Positions 36,708 to 49,400 of a stretch of DNA of 64,000 nucleotides are shown here, one piece after another. The stretch is from assembly GCA_034509925.1 (NCBI GenBank), contig CM067535.1, forward strand, positions 9,743,201-9,807,200. Reading direction: 5' to 3'. This DNA is from Hirudinaria manillensis. Lineage: Eukaryota; Annelida; Clitellata; Hirudinida; Hirudinidae. The translations under genes and the position numbers were made by a program. Position 1 is the first letter of the stretch, and the number at the start of each line of letters is the position of its first letter. The notes beneath the pieces are model-generated. The model worked only from the letters and a program-made list of their open reading frames with translations. It had not been told where the DNA came from and did no database searches.

Positions 36708-37280
36708 CATGTCCTCAAATTGTGAACATTGAAGACATCAATGCATCTTTATTTTTTGAAGAATAGACTGCATTTTAAAATCTTAATCATTCATTATTAA
36801 TTCTGACGCGCGACTAACATGCGTTTAATATTTCAGCAATACTCCTTGATAGACTTCACTTTTTAACTTTACCCGATTTAACTACAAACTCGTTAACTTT
36901 CTTTAACTTGTTTTAGTACACTCATGTAATAGCTTAAGCATTTGTTTGTTTGGAATATGTGTTAAGAAACATACAAATTTTTACGGAAATACGCTGGGAT
37001 TTTACGTTAGGATAATCCGTTTAAGTGTTTTAAATATGAAAATTGTAACTTTAAAATTAAAGTTTAGAGTATTGATTGTAAATTTATTTTATTCTCATCA
37101 AATAGTTTATTCTTTTATAATCAGTTTGAGAAAATACATTTAGAGTAGTTAACGCAAACATAAAATAAATAACTCACAAAATCACCGCTTCTAACAATAA
37201 TGATGATGATGATGATGACGATGACGACGACGACGATGATGATGATGATGATGATAATAATATTAATAATTCGGTTCGTT
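36708..37280. repeat. 3' UTR with polyA signal and (GAT)n microsatellite
   Basis: A candidate AATAAA lies at 37164-37169 for the TMEM200-like gene. A GAT/GAC microsatellite runs 37199-37260 and abuts the retroelement fragment on the minus strand, so it may be that element's 3' simple-repeat tail. Confidence 0.6.
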
Positions 37281-37560
37281 GGAGTGGCATATGTCCGGTG
37301 GACTTCAAGGCCACTGAGGGGGGTGAGGATGACTTTCCCCGAAGAGGAAGGTCTTCAGGGCGGGGTGGAAGCCGGCTGGGTCTGAGGTCGACACTGCGGG
37401 ATCTAGTCTATTCCAGGTCCTGGGGCCAACGACGTCGATGGACATGCCGTCGAGCGTGGCGACATTTCTACCCTCGAAATCTCTACTCCTGCAATGAAAG
37501 CATTTATTTTCCAATAAATCAGGGTTAGAGGTTAGAATTCTAGATAAGTACGAGATTATC
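37280..37560 (-). mobile_element. Non-LTR retrotransposon 3' end fragment
   Basis: The minus strand encodes RSRDFEGRNVATLDGM then VVGPRTWNRLDPAVS and HPALKTFLFG. This is the pattern of the extreme C-terminus of many LINE ORF2 proteins (hydrophobic-VGPR-WN-L-P, then FK-LK--L). It is 5'-truncated, as LINEs usually are, and is followed on its own strand by a trinucleotide repeat. Confidence 0.7.
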
Positions 37561-37816
37561 AGCGTTTTCAATGTTCATCGCGAGTAGCACTGAGAAAAAC
37601 TTAATCGTAATAAAGCGAGATAATAACCGAAATAGTTTAATTATGTATATAAGTAATTTTATACTGTTTTAAAATAAATATGACGCCATCATTTAATTAT
37701 AAGTGTTTTTAAACTTTTTTTCATGATTTTAGATATAAATTAACTTTTAAATACATTGTTTACTCTGTGAAGTTTATCCATCCATCGGCCGGGTCGTGGG
37801 AGTTTGTTAGTAGGCT

Positions 37817-40800
37817 ATGGGTAAAACAGCGAAGTCTAGAAAGTCTACTGCCGTCAGTAAAATACTTTTTTTTTATTGCTTATTGCTAAACTATACACAA
37901 TTAATTTTTTGAAGTTCTGGCATTATCACCAAAACGTGGATGCTTGGATTTATTGACTATCAGTAATTATATATAACAAATGATAATTTATTATAATTAT
38001 AGATATTTACTCATAAGAATTATTTTTTTTTATATTTGCTCCGATAATTTTATTAATGTAATTCATCCATTCAAAATCATTGTGCATATTAATGCAGAAC
38101 GCTACAATGCCAATTCTATTTCTAACAGTGAAGAAAAACGCAATAATTATATTTGACATGAATAGCGTTAATGCAATGTTATACCCATTGGACAATCAGC
38201 CAATGCCGTTATTTAATTATTTAAGGTCCAAGGCACAAATGATAGCAGTAGTGTAAGCAAGTCCTCCATGGTTTGTAAAGGCTACTTTGATGATGAATTT
38301 ATCACTTACTTTGTCAAAAAGAAAATGAATGGGAATCCAGTTACAAGATCCCCCCTGATAAACAGGCTTGTGATAAATTTCTTCAGTTGTTAGCAATTCT
38401 CTAATGACTTAACACAGTAGGTAACTTTATGCAATCATGCAACTCTTGGATAGTAATGTTGTAACATGTTGTTTTCATCAATGTTGTAATAAAAGCATTA
38501 ATGATGGCAGAGGTTATTATATAAGGAATTACATTCTAAACAAAATCATCTGTGATTTTCAAAATCACTTCAATCTCCTCAACATTCCAACTCAGGTAAT
38601 TTTGAAGCACTCCATAATTCAAGAAATTGTTAAATGTAACATTATATCAGTAAAATATTTTCAATTTAGTATCATTAGTATGTTGCTAAACAAAAGGCTA
38701 CTTTTTTTGTTGCTGTTGAAGATAATCTCCATTGGTTCTGGGTTCGATACAACATTTTTTCGACTTAGAAAACAGGGCTTGCTTCTTCCGGGAAGTTTCT
38801 ATGTCGAGGTTGGCACAGATTGCTTGCAATTAAGAGGGATGAAAGAATATTTAAATCAAATTAACTGGAAAAATGACTTTATGCTTCCTTGATGGTTGGC
38901 AGTTTCTGAATTATCACGTTGTTGTAATGACCGGTTGCAGGTAGATTTTCCTGAATTGCAAAGAAGAAAGCTGTCTTTAATGGCGGAAGCAGAGGAGCTA
39001 CAGTCGTTAATTGGAGAATCAATATATTTAAAATTAGATCCCAATGCAAAGAACCTTTTGTGTTAGTAATAATATTGTCATGGTAATTAACTGTTACAAC
39101 TATTTTGCAGAATCCTAAATTAAAGTTATAATTGCTTGCACATTATTACTGTTCTTGTTATTATTAAAAACATTCCCTGCATAATTACTCAATTTATACG
39201 TAGTTATTTTTTTCAAATGTTTAGGAAAATTTTTGCATTTTAAGTGATGTTATTAAATGTTTAGTGTGGAGCAGTCCGTGTTACAAAATGATCGGATGCG
39301 ACGTCACCGAAACAACGAATCTCTCGGACCTCCTGCTCGAAGCTGGGGTTAATTTCGAGACCCCGACATTGGTTCTTTCGGAGGTCGTTCTCACCTACCT
39401 TCGAGTGGATGAGTCAGTGTTTTCATTAAATTATTCATCACTCGTTCCTAAGAGAGATCGACGTTCGGCATTTAAGGTTCCTTCTCGCTCGGTTTTGCTC
39501 GATAAAATGAATGAAAGTTTCACCGCAATAACATTTTATATATCATAAATAACATTGCAAGTATTATCGGATATTTTCTGCTGGATCCTTTTCAAAACCT
39601 TTGTAATATCATGCATCAGTAATTTGTATTTTCTGGCAGGGCTTCAAAATTTATTGCATGGACATCCCAAACATTTCAAAATGCAACCTTTGTTACTTAC
39701 GAGCAGGTGAGTTGTTTGGACATCAAATTCAATTCCTCAAATATTTTAAGTGCCTTTTTTATCCAAGTCCTAAAATGTCGAGGCACTGCCGACGCACATT
39801 AGCATAGACACGACCGAGCACAACATAATGAAATAATGAGAACAAAAGACAATTTAAAAAAATGCAAACTAAAATATTTAAGAATATCATCAAATGATTT
39901 CAACAAATTATCATTGGTCTTTTGATATTTGAAATCAACCACATAACATTTACGTTTAACAAACTTTTGAAATCAATAATAATTGTTCGTGTCAATTGAC
40001 AGATTTATCCGTTCGATGAATTTGGAGAGTTTATGTGAGTTTTAATGATGAACGCAGCAGCTTAAGCAGAATGAGGGAAACTAAAAAATGTTTATTCTCT
40101 GTAATTTCTTAGGTGCAAACATTTCCAAAAGTTAGGATCTCCTCTAAAGTCAATTTTCTCTTTTCCAACTGCCAAATCTCAAGTTGAGCGATACATTCAA
40201 CAGGTTATTTACATTATTTATATTATATTTTTTTGTATTATAACATTATTCATTTTATTACTTGCTCTATAATTTTTGTTAACCAATATCAAAATATCCC
40301 AATGTCATAATATCATAGTATGAGTTTATAATTGCTATCAGATTTGTTTAGAAACATATTTACAGAAGAATTATTCAACCTTCGTTATTTTCATAAATTC
40401 AAAACTATAAATTTCCACAGGGATGGCAAGTTTGTACAGCTAGCACCGTGGCCCGTTTCTTCCTTCGACTTCTACCGGAGATCGACGTGCGCCGCATGGA
40501 TGCGCTGGAAATGTTTGACGAGTTTGAAGAATGGATGCTCAAATGCATCCACTACTTTGTCCTTACTGCAACTCAGGGAACTTGCTGTTCCTTAGATCAA
40601 GATATTTGGAAAGATTATTCTCTTGTTCAAAAATTTGGCAACTGCGAGAGTAAATTGCAAGATTTATGGAGTCGTTCTTCTGAGAGTCTGCATTTGCCCG
40701 AAGTATTTATTAGAGGAGTGAAATTTTGTGATGGCATCGAAAACCTTCCGAGAACCGATGCAGGTCATCTCGACGCCATGGGAGGGGAACATGAAAATGC

Positions 40801-42558
40801 GACGGTCCAAGTCGAACCGGAAGAAGACTCCGAGTACTCCAGGTTCGGACACTCTTCTTGCATCATTGATTTCAACGAAAAGAAACATCTTTTCGTCATT
40901 GGCGGGTTCGGGGATGTCGCCGCAGAGGAACTTATGGATTTGAAGGCATTGGAAGTGAATGAAGATGTCTTCGGGGACAAGAGACCGACAAAAACCTGTT
41001 CTAATCCCAACTCGAAGGCTACTCACTCCCGGTTGAAGAGGGCGGGCACGTTCCGTTTGGGATCTCCGAGAAATTGTTCACGTTCGTTATCTTCTGCGAG
41101 TTCTCTTCTTTTCGAAAGAATGCATTCGTCTTGCACGCTTCTCGAAAATGGTAAGATCCTCGTGTTTGGCGGCAGGAAATCTCCAGACAACCCGTGTTCG
41201 AGCGTGCTTCTGTTGACTCTTGATAACGAGACTCGAACGAGTTTGGAAAGAGTTTCCGTGTCCAGTTTAAATGCCAGAGAGCGCTTGAAGTTTGAGGACG
41301 TGAACTCCAACACGGAGCTCTCTGGGAAGGGTCAAGATCCTGATCTGTTGTTAGGACCCAGAGCAAGATGGAGGCACTCTGCTACTGCAGTGAAAATTCC
41401 ATCCGAAGGAGGTGAGGTCTAAGTTGTTTAAAATTTAATGTTATGTGGATCTTGTCTTCCAAATACATTGTTGGTTTGCTTTGTTGCTCTCAAAACCTGT
41501 TATGGACTGTTAGGCTTTTCTAATGATAGTATTACTAGTTAAAGCTAATTGTCTTGAACATTAATGAAGTTAAAATTTTGTAAAATGTTGATCCAAGTAT
41601 TGCCTTGTTTCATTTTGTTACTGGCACCATTTCATAACAGGTCTCCCAGAAAGCAAGGAAATTGTTGTTATCCATGGAGGTCAAACCAGCGGTAGTAAGA
41701 CATTGAACGATACTTGGTTTCTTGATACATCGACTTGGGCTTGGAAACATGTAGGATAAGTTTTTTATGGCATTGATTTTGTTTCCCAGAATTAATTATG
41801 ATTCCATTTTCATAGTTGCCTATTACTGTCAATGCCCCTGGATCCATTCACAGTCACTCCTCTGATTGGTGGAGGGACGGAAGCGCTCTCGTGATTTCAG
41901 GGGGCACAGACGATTTCGGCAGACCGAGAAATTCCATACATCTCCTCGACTTGCATTCATATCACTGGAGCGTTTTGAAATTTTCTGGCCATCTTCAGGA
42001 AAGGCTTGTTGATCAACTTCTTGTGAACCTTTTCCATTTAAACCATTCCCCACAACCTATATATTATTTGGCAGATTCTCTCATACATCCCACATCCAAG
42101 GAGATCGACTCCTCTTGGTGGGGGGAGTGGGCATCGGCCACCCCTCCCCTGGCGTCTCCGTCGTCGATCTCGTCACGGGCACCGTCCAGGATTTCCACGT
42201 GCCGAGGATATCCGAAGGGGTGAGCGACGACGGGCACTTCCGTTTACCACCATTAAGCTGCTCTTAAATGAGGCTTCATGATTGTAATTAAATACGATGT
42301 GCCATCGGAGGTACGCATCATAACGACACTCATTACACACAACAGGTTCCTTCTGCTAGATATCAATTCCATAAACATACGAGCCATTTACTAAAGTGGG
42401 ACAAAACCGATGAAGAGGAGCTCGTCCACCTATTCGTTCTCGGCGGAGGAGGCAACTACTTTTCGTTTGGCACGAAAATCAGGAAGGGGGGTCTGCACCT
42501 AAAACTCAGACTACGATCTCGTACTCGAGGACCTTCCGAAATGTGCGGACATTCGTAA
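37817..42558 (+). CDS. TYW4: tRNA wybutosine-synthesizing protein 4 (LCMT2), methyltransferase plus kelch
   Basis: Exons: 37817..37852, 38226..38365, 38511..38595, 38722..38808, 38941..39059, 39275..39412, 39640..39706, 40003..40034, 40113..40203, 40421..41411, 41641..41750, 41816..42003, 42075..42219, 42346..42558; in phase, 813 aa (human 686). The leucine-carboxyl-methyltransferase-type domain shows VQGTNDSSSVSK, INRGYYIR, IISIGSGFDTTFFRL (SAM loop), MIGCDVTE, LVLSEVVLTYL, FVTYEQ and FDEFEEW (about 298). Kelch-type motifs follow: VIGGFGD, LVFGGR, VVIHGGQ, VISGGTDD, LLLVGGV, and the family-specific VLGGGGNYFSFGT. Family knowledge: TYW4 performs late methylation and methoxycarbonylation of wybutosine in tRNA-Phe. 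Two introns need GC donors. The extra length is mostly in exon 10 between kelch motifs. Confidence 0.95.
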
Positions 42559-42584
42559 ACCGACATTCAATGCCTCGTAATTCC

Positions 42585-42590
42585 AATAAA
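42585..42590 (+). other. TYW4 candidate polyadenylation signal
   Basis: AATAAA 27 bases after the TYW4 stop codon; another AATAAA-containing run is near 42903. The remaining spacer to the convergent ataxin-7-like gene (to 43403) shows only an unrecognised 66-codon open frame at 42711-42911. Confidence 0.5.
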
Positions 42591-43403
42591 GCACGTGCTA
42601 GGCTCATCCGACGAGTTTTAAAAATGGAAGGAATTAATATTTCTTAAGTTTTTTTTTGGGTAGCTAGCATCACTTGCCTCCATGAACACTATGCCAAGGA
42701 AGGTAACACTTTGGAGAAATGTGATTTTAATCAAAAATCTTTGCAAGACAACCACAGTTCAGAACGACTCTTCGGTTCGGAAGCCATCGTTGCGTACTTC
42801 GGCGAACGGCCAAAGGATGAAGAAACAAAAATTCAATCGGGCATGGAAATAACGAGAATCTGCACTCGTCGATACGAACGGTATTTACAGCAACGGTGCT
42901 GGAATAAATAAAGACCCCCGGGTCGCACGACCGCTGCACTCGACCCCTTTGAAATCTTTGCCCGGGGTCTATTTACAAACTCGACATTTACAAATGAATT
43001 AAAAAATTGTCACCTTAATGCTGAAAATGAATGTCACGTTAACCAATTAGCTAATTAAAATTGTTTGGACATCGCACGAGGGACACAAACAATTAAGTCT
43101 GAAGTCGCTGTCTGCAAAGCAAGAGTTCAAGGAAAAATAACAACAAGGAACTCAACAAAATGCTCTACAAATTGAGGGCACACCCCAGAATCAAAATGAC
43201 AAAATATATGATCTGGGAAGAACCCTCCAATTTGCAAGTAATTTTACTCTTTCATAATGGTTACTAAGACCGACGTGTTTATGCCAAAGGGCACGGTTAA
43301 TGCAAGCGCCTCCGATCGATCGTATCGTCGGAGCCTCCCTAATCGCGACGTCGACCCTTTTAATCTCTTTTCCATTGAACGAGTCTAGCAGACAAAGGTA
43401 GTC

Positions 43404-46400
43404 TCATATTCCTACGACGGCCTTCCTCGTCCGACTGTTTGCATTCATTTTACCAGAAGACTGCTTGATCTGGCCCACGTCCGACAAAGCGACGAAATCC
43501 TGAACCGGGGCCTTGTCTCCGCTCAAGCGGTTTTCGGCAGAGTCTGAGAATCCGCCAGAAAAGTTCTCGCGAAAGACGGGCGCGTCTCGAGATGGGCGAC
43601 GCTGCTGTCGATCGTAAACAAGATTTTGAGTTGAAATAGAGGAACCGATGATGTTCATGATATGGTGGCGGTTGTGGCCTACGAGGTTCGAATTCCGAGA
43701 GTTCGCGCGGTCGACCGAGGAGTCGACGACGTTCGCGGGATCGAGGGGACGCTCTGCATTTCCCGGGCGACGGTCGCGTTCGACGGTCGAATGCCGACGG
43801 TTCTGACCCGAGCCCGCGTGTTGTCGAGTTTGTTGCAGTGAAGGTTTAGAAAGGTTCTGTTTTCTGTCGGAAAGAGCGTTTCGAATGGATTCAGGGGGGT
43901 GTCGTCTTGGCAGATCTTCAGGATTTAAAATCGTAGCTCCCTCCGATTGAGCGTCGTGCAATCTTCCTTTACCTGTGATGCTGTCAATTAGGGAGGAAGG
44001 GCAGGAATTCGAATACAGAAAGTTGTCGTTCGTGAAAACCGTGCCGTTTGCCAGGAAGGATGTCCCATTCGAAGGAACGGGAGTAGACGGTCCCCCAGAC
44101 GTGGCTTGACTCGATTCGAGAAAAGATTGGGGCACGTTTATCGACCGGGGGAAAGATGGACTTCCGAAGGACACTGAAAAATTATTTGGCACGAGGGATG
44201 GCGGAGGCATGTTACAAACGCTTGAGGGTGCAGAAGACACGAATCCGTTCTGCTGGAATTTGCTCGGTGCAAGGAAGTTTTTCGAGGAAAGCGTTCTTGA
44301 ACGCACGACCTCTTTGGAAATTCCGTTAGGAGTCGAGCACGGGGAACGCATCGGCCCAGTAGGGACGTCAGAGACGGCTTCGAAAGCACGCTCCTGTTGC
44401 AGGTCAGCCGCATGTACCTTTGGATCCGATTCCCTACGAGTCTCTTCGGCGGTCAAACATTTGCCGTCTTTCGACGTACCTCGGGAATCAGACACGTTGT
44501 CGAGCATTTCCGAGTTCCGAACAGAATTTGGGGTTTGGTAAAAAGCATAAGGAACAGCTTTAGAGCTGGATAATACTGTCGCATCATCTGAAACGTTGGG
44601 CGTAGAGCGACAAGGAATCGAGACCACTTCCGCGAGGGAGTGGCAAGCGACGCATGGCAGGACGTCTAACGTCCTCTTCTCGAGGGGAGGCGATATCGCC
44701 CCGGCTCGAGGATCCAAAAGATTTTGAGAAATGATCTTATCGCTGCCTTTTGAAATAGCTGCAGACGTTGTGGGATTCAAAGTAGGCGAGAAACGAGGCA
44801 ATTCATCTGAGTCGCTCTTTTTCTGAATCGAAAGGCATCGATTTTCTCCGATCGTGCCTTCCTCCAAACGAACGAGTTTTCTGTCATCGCCTCGGCATCG
44901 TGCAGGTGTGATGATCGAGGGCTCGGACGTCCCGGGCATTCGATCGGATCTCTTGAATTGACTAGAATGAAAGTTCTTTAGAAATGATGCAGGAGGGGCC
45001 AGATTTCTAAAAACCGCATTCGGATGCTCGTTCAGATCGAAGTCTTCGAGAGGATCCTCTCCCGAGGATTCGTCGAAATCTGAACGGTCCCCGTCAGGGA
45101 ACGTTTGCAAACCAGAGGGTTCTGGGCGAAGAAGGCAAGAATTGATCCTCGTAGGGAAGTTCATGGACTTTCTACGCCACAGCAGATGCTTTTCAAACCT
45201 ATAAGAAATGAAAAACTTGCAATAAACAGAAACTTTTGGTTGATTAAATTTTTTAATTGAAGATCCAACTTGCAAATATCAATGAAATGACCATTTGAAA
45301 TGTAAAATATGTTTGTCGAAAAAATAAGCATCACGAATATCCCGTAAATCTCCAATCAAAGATAAGCAAAATTTGACCTGAGATTAGGGTCTGTTTTGTT
45401 TGCCTTACAAACAATTCTTTGGAAGGCCTGTCTGACCAGATCCTGCCTTCCGAAGGCAAACAGCCCCGACGTCGAGGAGGTCGCCAGGTTCCGGCCTCCG
45501 AAAGCGTTTGCCTGCATATCACGACGTCCGTTCGTTATGCGGTCAATCGGATGAATCTACGTCGTTCGAACTTTAAAACTTTACGATCTCCGAGGAAACG
45601 TCTACTCACGACTATCGGCTTAGGATGGCATTTCAGAATCGTGGAGGTTTCTCCGCTCGTAGTAAAGACGTCCGTGCTTCGGCTTTCCGATCCCACGAGG
45701 TCGCGGACTGGCACGGGCGCCGGCAACTTTTTCGATCTGAAAAAGATAATTCGGATGAGATTTAAAGACGGATTCGTTACTCTGTACAAATTGGTTTTGA
45801 AGCCCTCGAGTATCAATTTATCAAAATAAAATTGCCATCCTAATCTGATATTCCATGTACATCCATCCAATATTTTGAATGCCAAACTGCATCCGAGGCA
45901 GACACGAAGGCAAAGCCTTCAAATAACCGTTTAGGCTCTTAGGGGTGCAATCCTCTGTTTATCTGATCGGTAATAACTAACCCTAACCCTAACCCTAACC
46001 ATTATTGAAGTTGCCTTTTTTGTTATTTGTTTACACCAAAACTCTTATTGAAGTAAAAAATTAAAATAATAAGGCCATGTGCACAACTTTTGTAAGAATT
46101 TCCATCCCACCTTTGAAACTTCTTGCCTGAAAAGCTATCGAACGACGAAGGCTTCACGAACGGCTTTCCAAATCTGCAGAAGTGCAATCCAAAAACTCCA
46201 CAAACGTAGTTGTCGTATAAATCTTCCTCCCCTTCTTCCTTGATTTCTCCATCTTTCGAGAACTTTTCAATCGATTCCTTGTCGTCCGACTCCAAACCCA
46301 ATTCGGTTTCGCTTTTCTCCGATTTTTTTACGGAGACGACTCCTTCCTCGGCTTCCGGATCGTTGGAATTAATTTCCGACTTCGCTTTGCAAAATCCGAC

Positions 46401-49400
46401 TCCGACCGCTTCCGACTTCCGAGGAGAAAAAACTTTCGGCGAGTTAGACTCTTTTCCGCATTCGAAGGTGCTCGATCGAGGAGGAGAAGCAGAGGAAGAA
46501 GACGACGAAGAAAGAGAACGTTTCAGCTTTTTAGGCTCGGCCCTCGCCCCGTTCCGAATTCCCTCGGGGACGATCCTCGACGCGGGTCGGCCGAACGACG
46601 GCGCCGAGGCGTTGGACGACGCGGCAGGATTGACGTAAGAGGACGGGGGAGACGGGATGAGAACGGAATAAGACGAGGAAGGTGCGAGCCGGTGATCGGG
46701 AGAGTGATGACGAGGTTTCGACGTTTGTGACAACAGCAAGAGGTCAAAGGCCTTCGAGCGACCCCCGACTGCCCTCCTCAGTGAAATTGAATGCTCCTGT
46801 AACGATTTCAACTGTCAACTGGATGATCTATTTGACATAATATTTTATTTGAAGTCAACATTGAGCCTTAAAACAACAACCAAAAAATCAATTTATCTAT
46901 TTATTTGGTAATACAATAATTACATAATGAATGATATAAAGAAATGATGACCAAAACTGCCATATCATTTATAATCAATGCAAATGCATACAAAGCGATT
47001 ACATAGTTGCAGTTGGCTGGAAACAATATTTACTCAAAGATTACAGTGAATTTAAGATAATATCCCTAATCTTATCACTCGACCCATTAAGACCCATTGG
47101 CAAATTAAAACAAAGCTTTAGAATCGTATTTTATCAGTAAGAAAAGTAATTAGAAACTCTGGCAAACCCTAAGCCACAACACAAACTCATCTGAACTACT
47201 GAAATGAAGTCTGATAATTGGTGGCTAAAAAAACAAATCAAATCACCTGACAGGACAGAGAATTCGTGCAAGGAAACTTGGAGTCGATCAGGACTCCGCA
47301 GTGGATGTCTGGCCGATAGAGACAGATGTTGTCGGACAGACCTTATGAGAATCGCAAGAAACGAATATTAATAATTTAAAAAGAAGGCTAAAAGCTAAAT
47401 TCCATTTAATTCTCTTGCATGGCTGCCGACAAGACTTGCAAGATTTTTGAAATACCATAAAACCTTAAAGTGAAGCTAAAATTCCATAAATTAGAAAATA
47501 AAAAAAGCAATTTTACCATCGAGATGTAGAGAACATGGTACTTCCACCCCCATGTGTTTCTTGCCATGCTTAGCAGACACCATATTCTGGTTTGCAGGAG
47601 TCCTTGAAAGAGGCGAATCGAGAGAATCGACGGGTTCGGACGAAGAAGACGGAGAGGGGAAACTGTGAAGTCGAGATCCATGCTGGAGTTGATGACCTCT
47701 TTCTGACACGGAACTACTTCTGTTTGTGTCTACGAGCGAATCCTTCATTCTCTTTTCCCTACTAAAGTTATGTTTGATGCTTGATAATGGGGATGCTTTG
47801 GCTTCAAATTTGATAGATTTAGAGATGCCCTGAGGTTTTCTAGTTCCTCCTGGAGATAGAGATGGTTGATTAGTTGGCTGCACACTTTTTTTATTTGCAA
47901 CAGGAGAGGTCTCCAGCAGTTGTTGAAATTTCAATGTTTTTTGCTTTTTCAAGCTCCTTTCTGACAAACCAAAGTCTCCTGGATCTTCGTCGTCTGAAGA
48001 TCTGGGTCGCTTTCTGGAGCTTGAATGAATAAAACCATCAGAGATTTTTGGTGAAGCCCTACGGACCCTGTCCGTCTGTCTGCTAGTTTCTTTCTCGATG
48101 CAGGAACCTCTAACAATTGCTTTCTTTGTCTTTAGTGAAGTTTTTGTGCCATGCGATGTGCAATTCCCAGATAGGCTAGGGAGCTCACCATCTGATGTAG
48201 AAGAATTGCTGTTGGAATCGATAGAAAGTCTAGATTTCGAGGTCCTCTTCTGGTCTTTGCTGAGAGACAAATTTGAATTCTCGAGTGTATTTTTTAATTC
48301 TATCTTCTTCGAATTGCCCGAAGCCCGATTGGAAGAAGACAAAGCTGCATCTTCGTCATTGCTGCTTAGATCATCTGTCAGTACCGAATGTCTTTTTCCA
48401 ACTTTCGGTGACATTTTTTTGGCTGTTCTTTTTGCATTGAGCAACAAGTCTCTCTTGGACATTTCTGATAATTTCTTACACCTTTCAGCTTTCTGACTAT
48501 GTTTGACCTGATTAGGAGAAAAGGCAGATTTGCAGGAATTTAACGGAGAAAAGGATGACGTCATCTGGTCAATTTCCTGTCTTCTGCTCTGGGGAGTTGA
48601 ACACCTAGAAGATAGAGAAGAAGGAGATGACGAAGAATAGATGTCATCGATTCTCTTTTTTAATTTTGTGGAACTAGTATGGTCCTTCGAAATTAATTCT
48701 TTCTTAGTCGAGGAAATCTGAGGATCGTGTTCGTTAGTTTTCTTATGCTTCAACTTTTCAGTACTCTGAGGCTGACTAGATAACTTAGGCTTCGACAATG
48801 GACTGCATTTCTCATTATCATCCTTTTTTCCAATCATTTTGAGATTAGATTCCATTGAAGAGGCCTTGTTAGTCTTACCTAAATTTGTTTTGTGATTTGG
48901 AATTGTTTGCATTTCAAGTTTACTACTCTTTGAAGGTGATGATCTTGATAAAATCTGTTTTTTACTGGTAGATGTGTTAGAATGGCTAGAATCCTTTGAC
49001 GATGGCATGTGAGAGATATTCTTTAAGGGAACTGATGCTTGATCAGGTGTTTTGAAGCCTTTTGAAAATGCTGACAAATTCTTGACATTGTTTTCACATG
49101 GTGATGATTTTGCCATTTTGTTCTCAATTTTTTCTGGCAAACTAAGATCCTTCAACCTGTTATTTTTCATGGAACATTTTTCGTGGTCAGCCAAAGGTTG
49201 TTTGGCAATAGAGAGGTCATCAAAATCATAAACAGAGGTAGAGTCCAAGGTGGTCTTTTTAATGGAAACGGTCTGGGAAATAATCCGAGAACTGTTTGCA
49301 GAATTCGAATCAAAAGTCGAACTACCTGATTCCACAGGGAAGATGTTTGACATGGATTTCCTTGCGACGAATCCAGGAAAATGAAAAGAAGGTTTCTTTG

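Noticed and set aside
42711..42911. 66-codon plus-strand open frame after TYW4
   Set aside because: No recognisable motif, lies between convergent genes and is short enough to occur by chance.
43404..46811. Plus-strand open frames opposite the ataxin-7-like exons (for example 44209-44541, 46210-46638)
   Set aside because: Mirror-frame shadows of long Ser-rich coding exons; the minus frames carry the conserved domain and splice signals.
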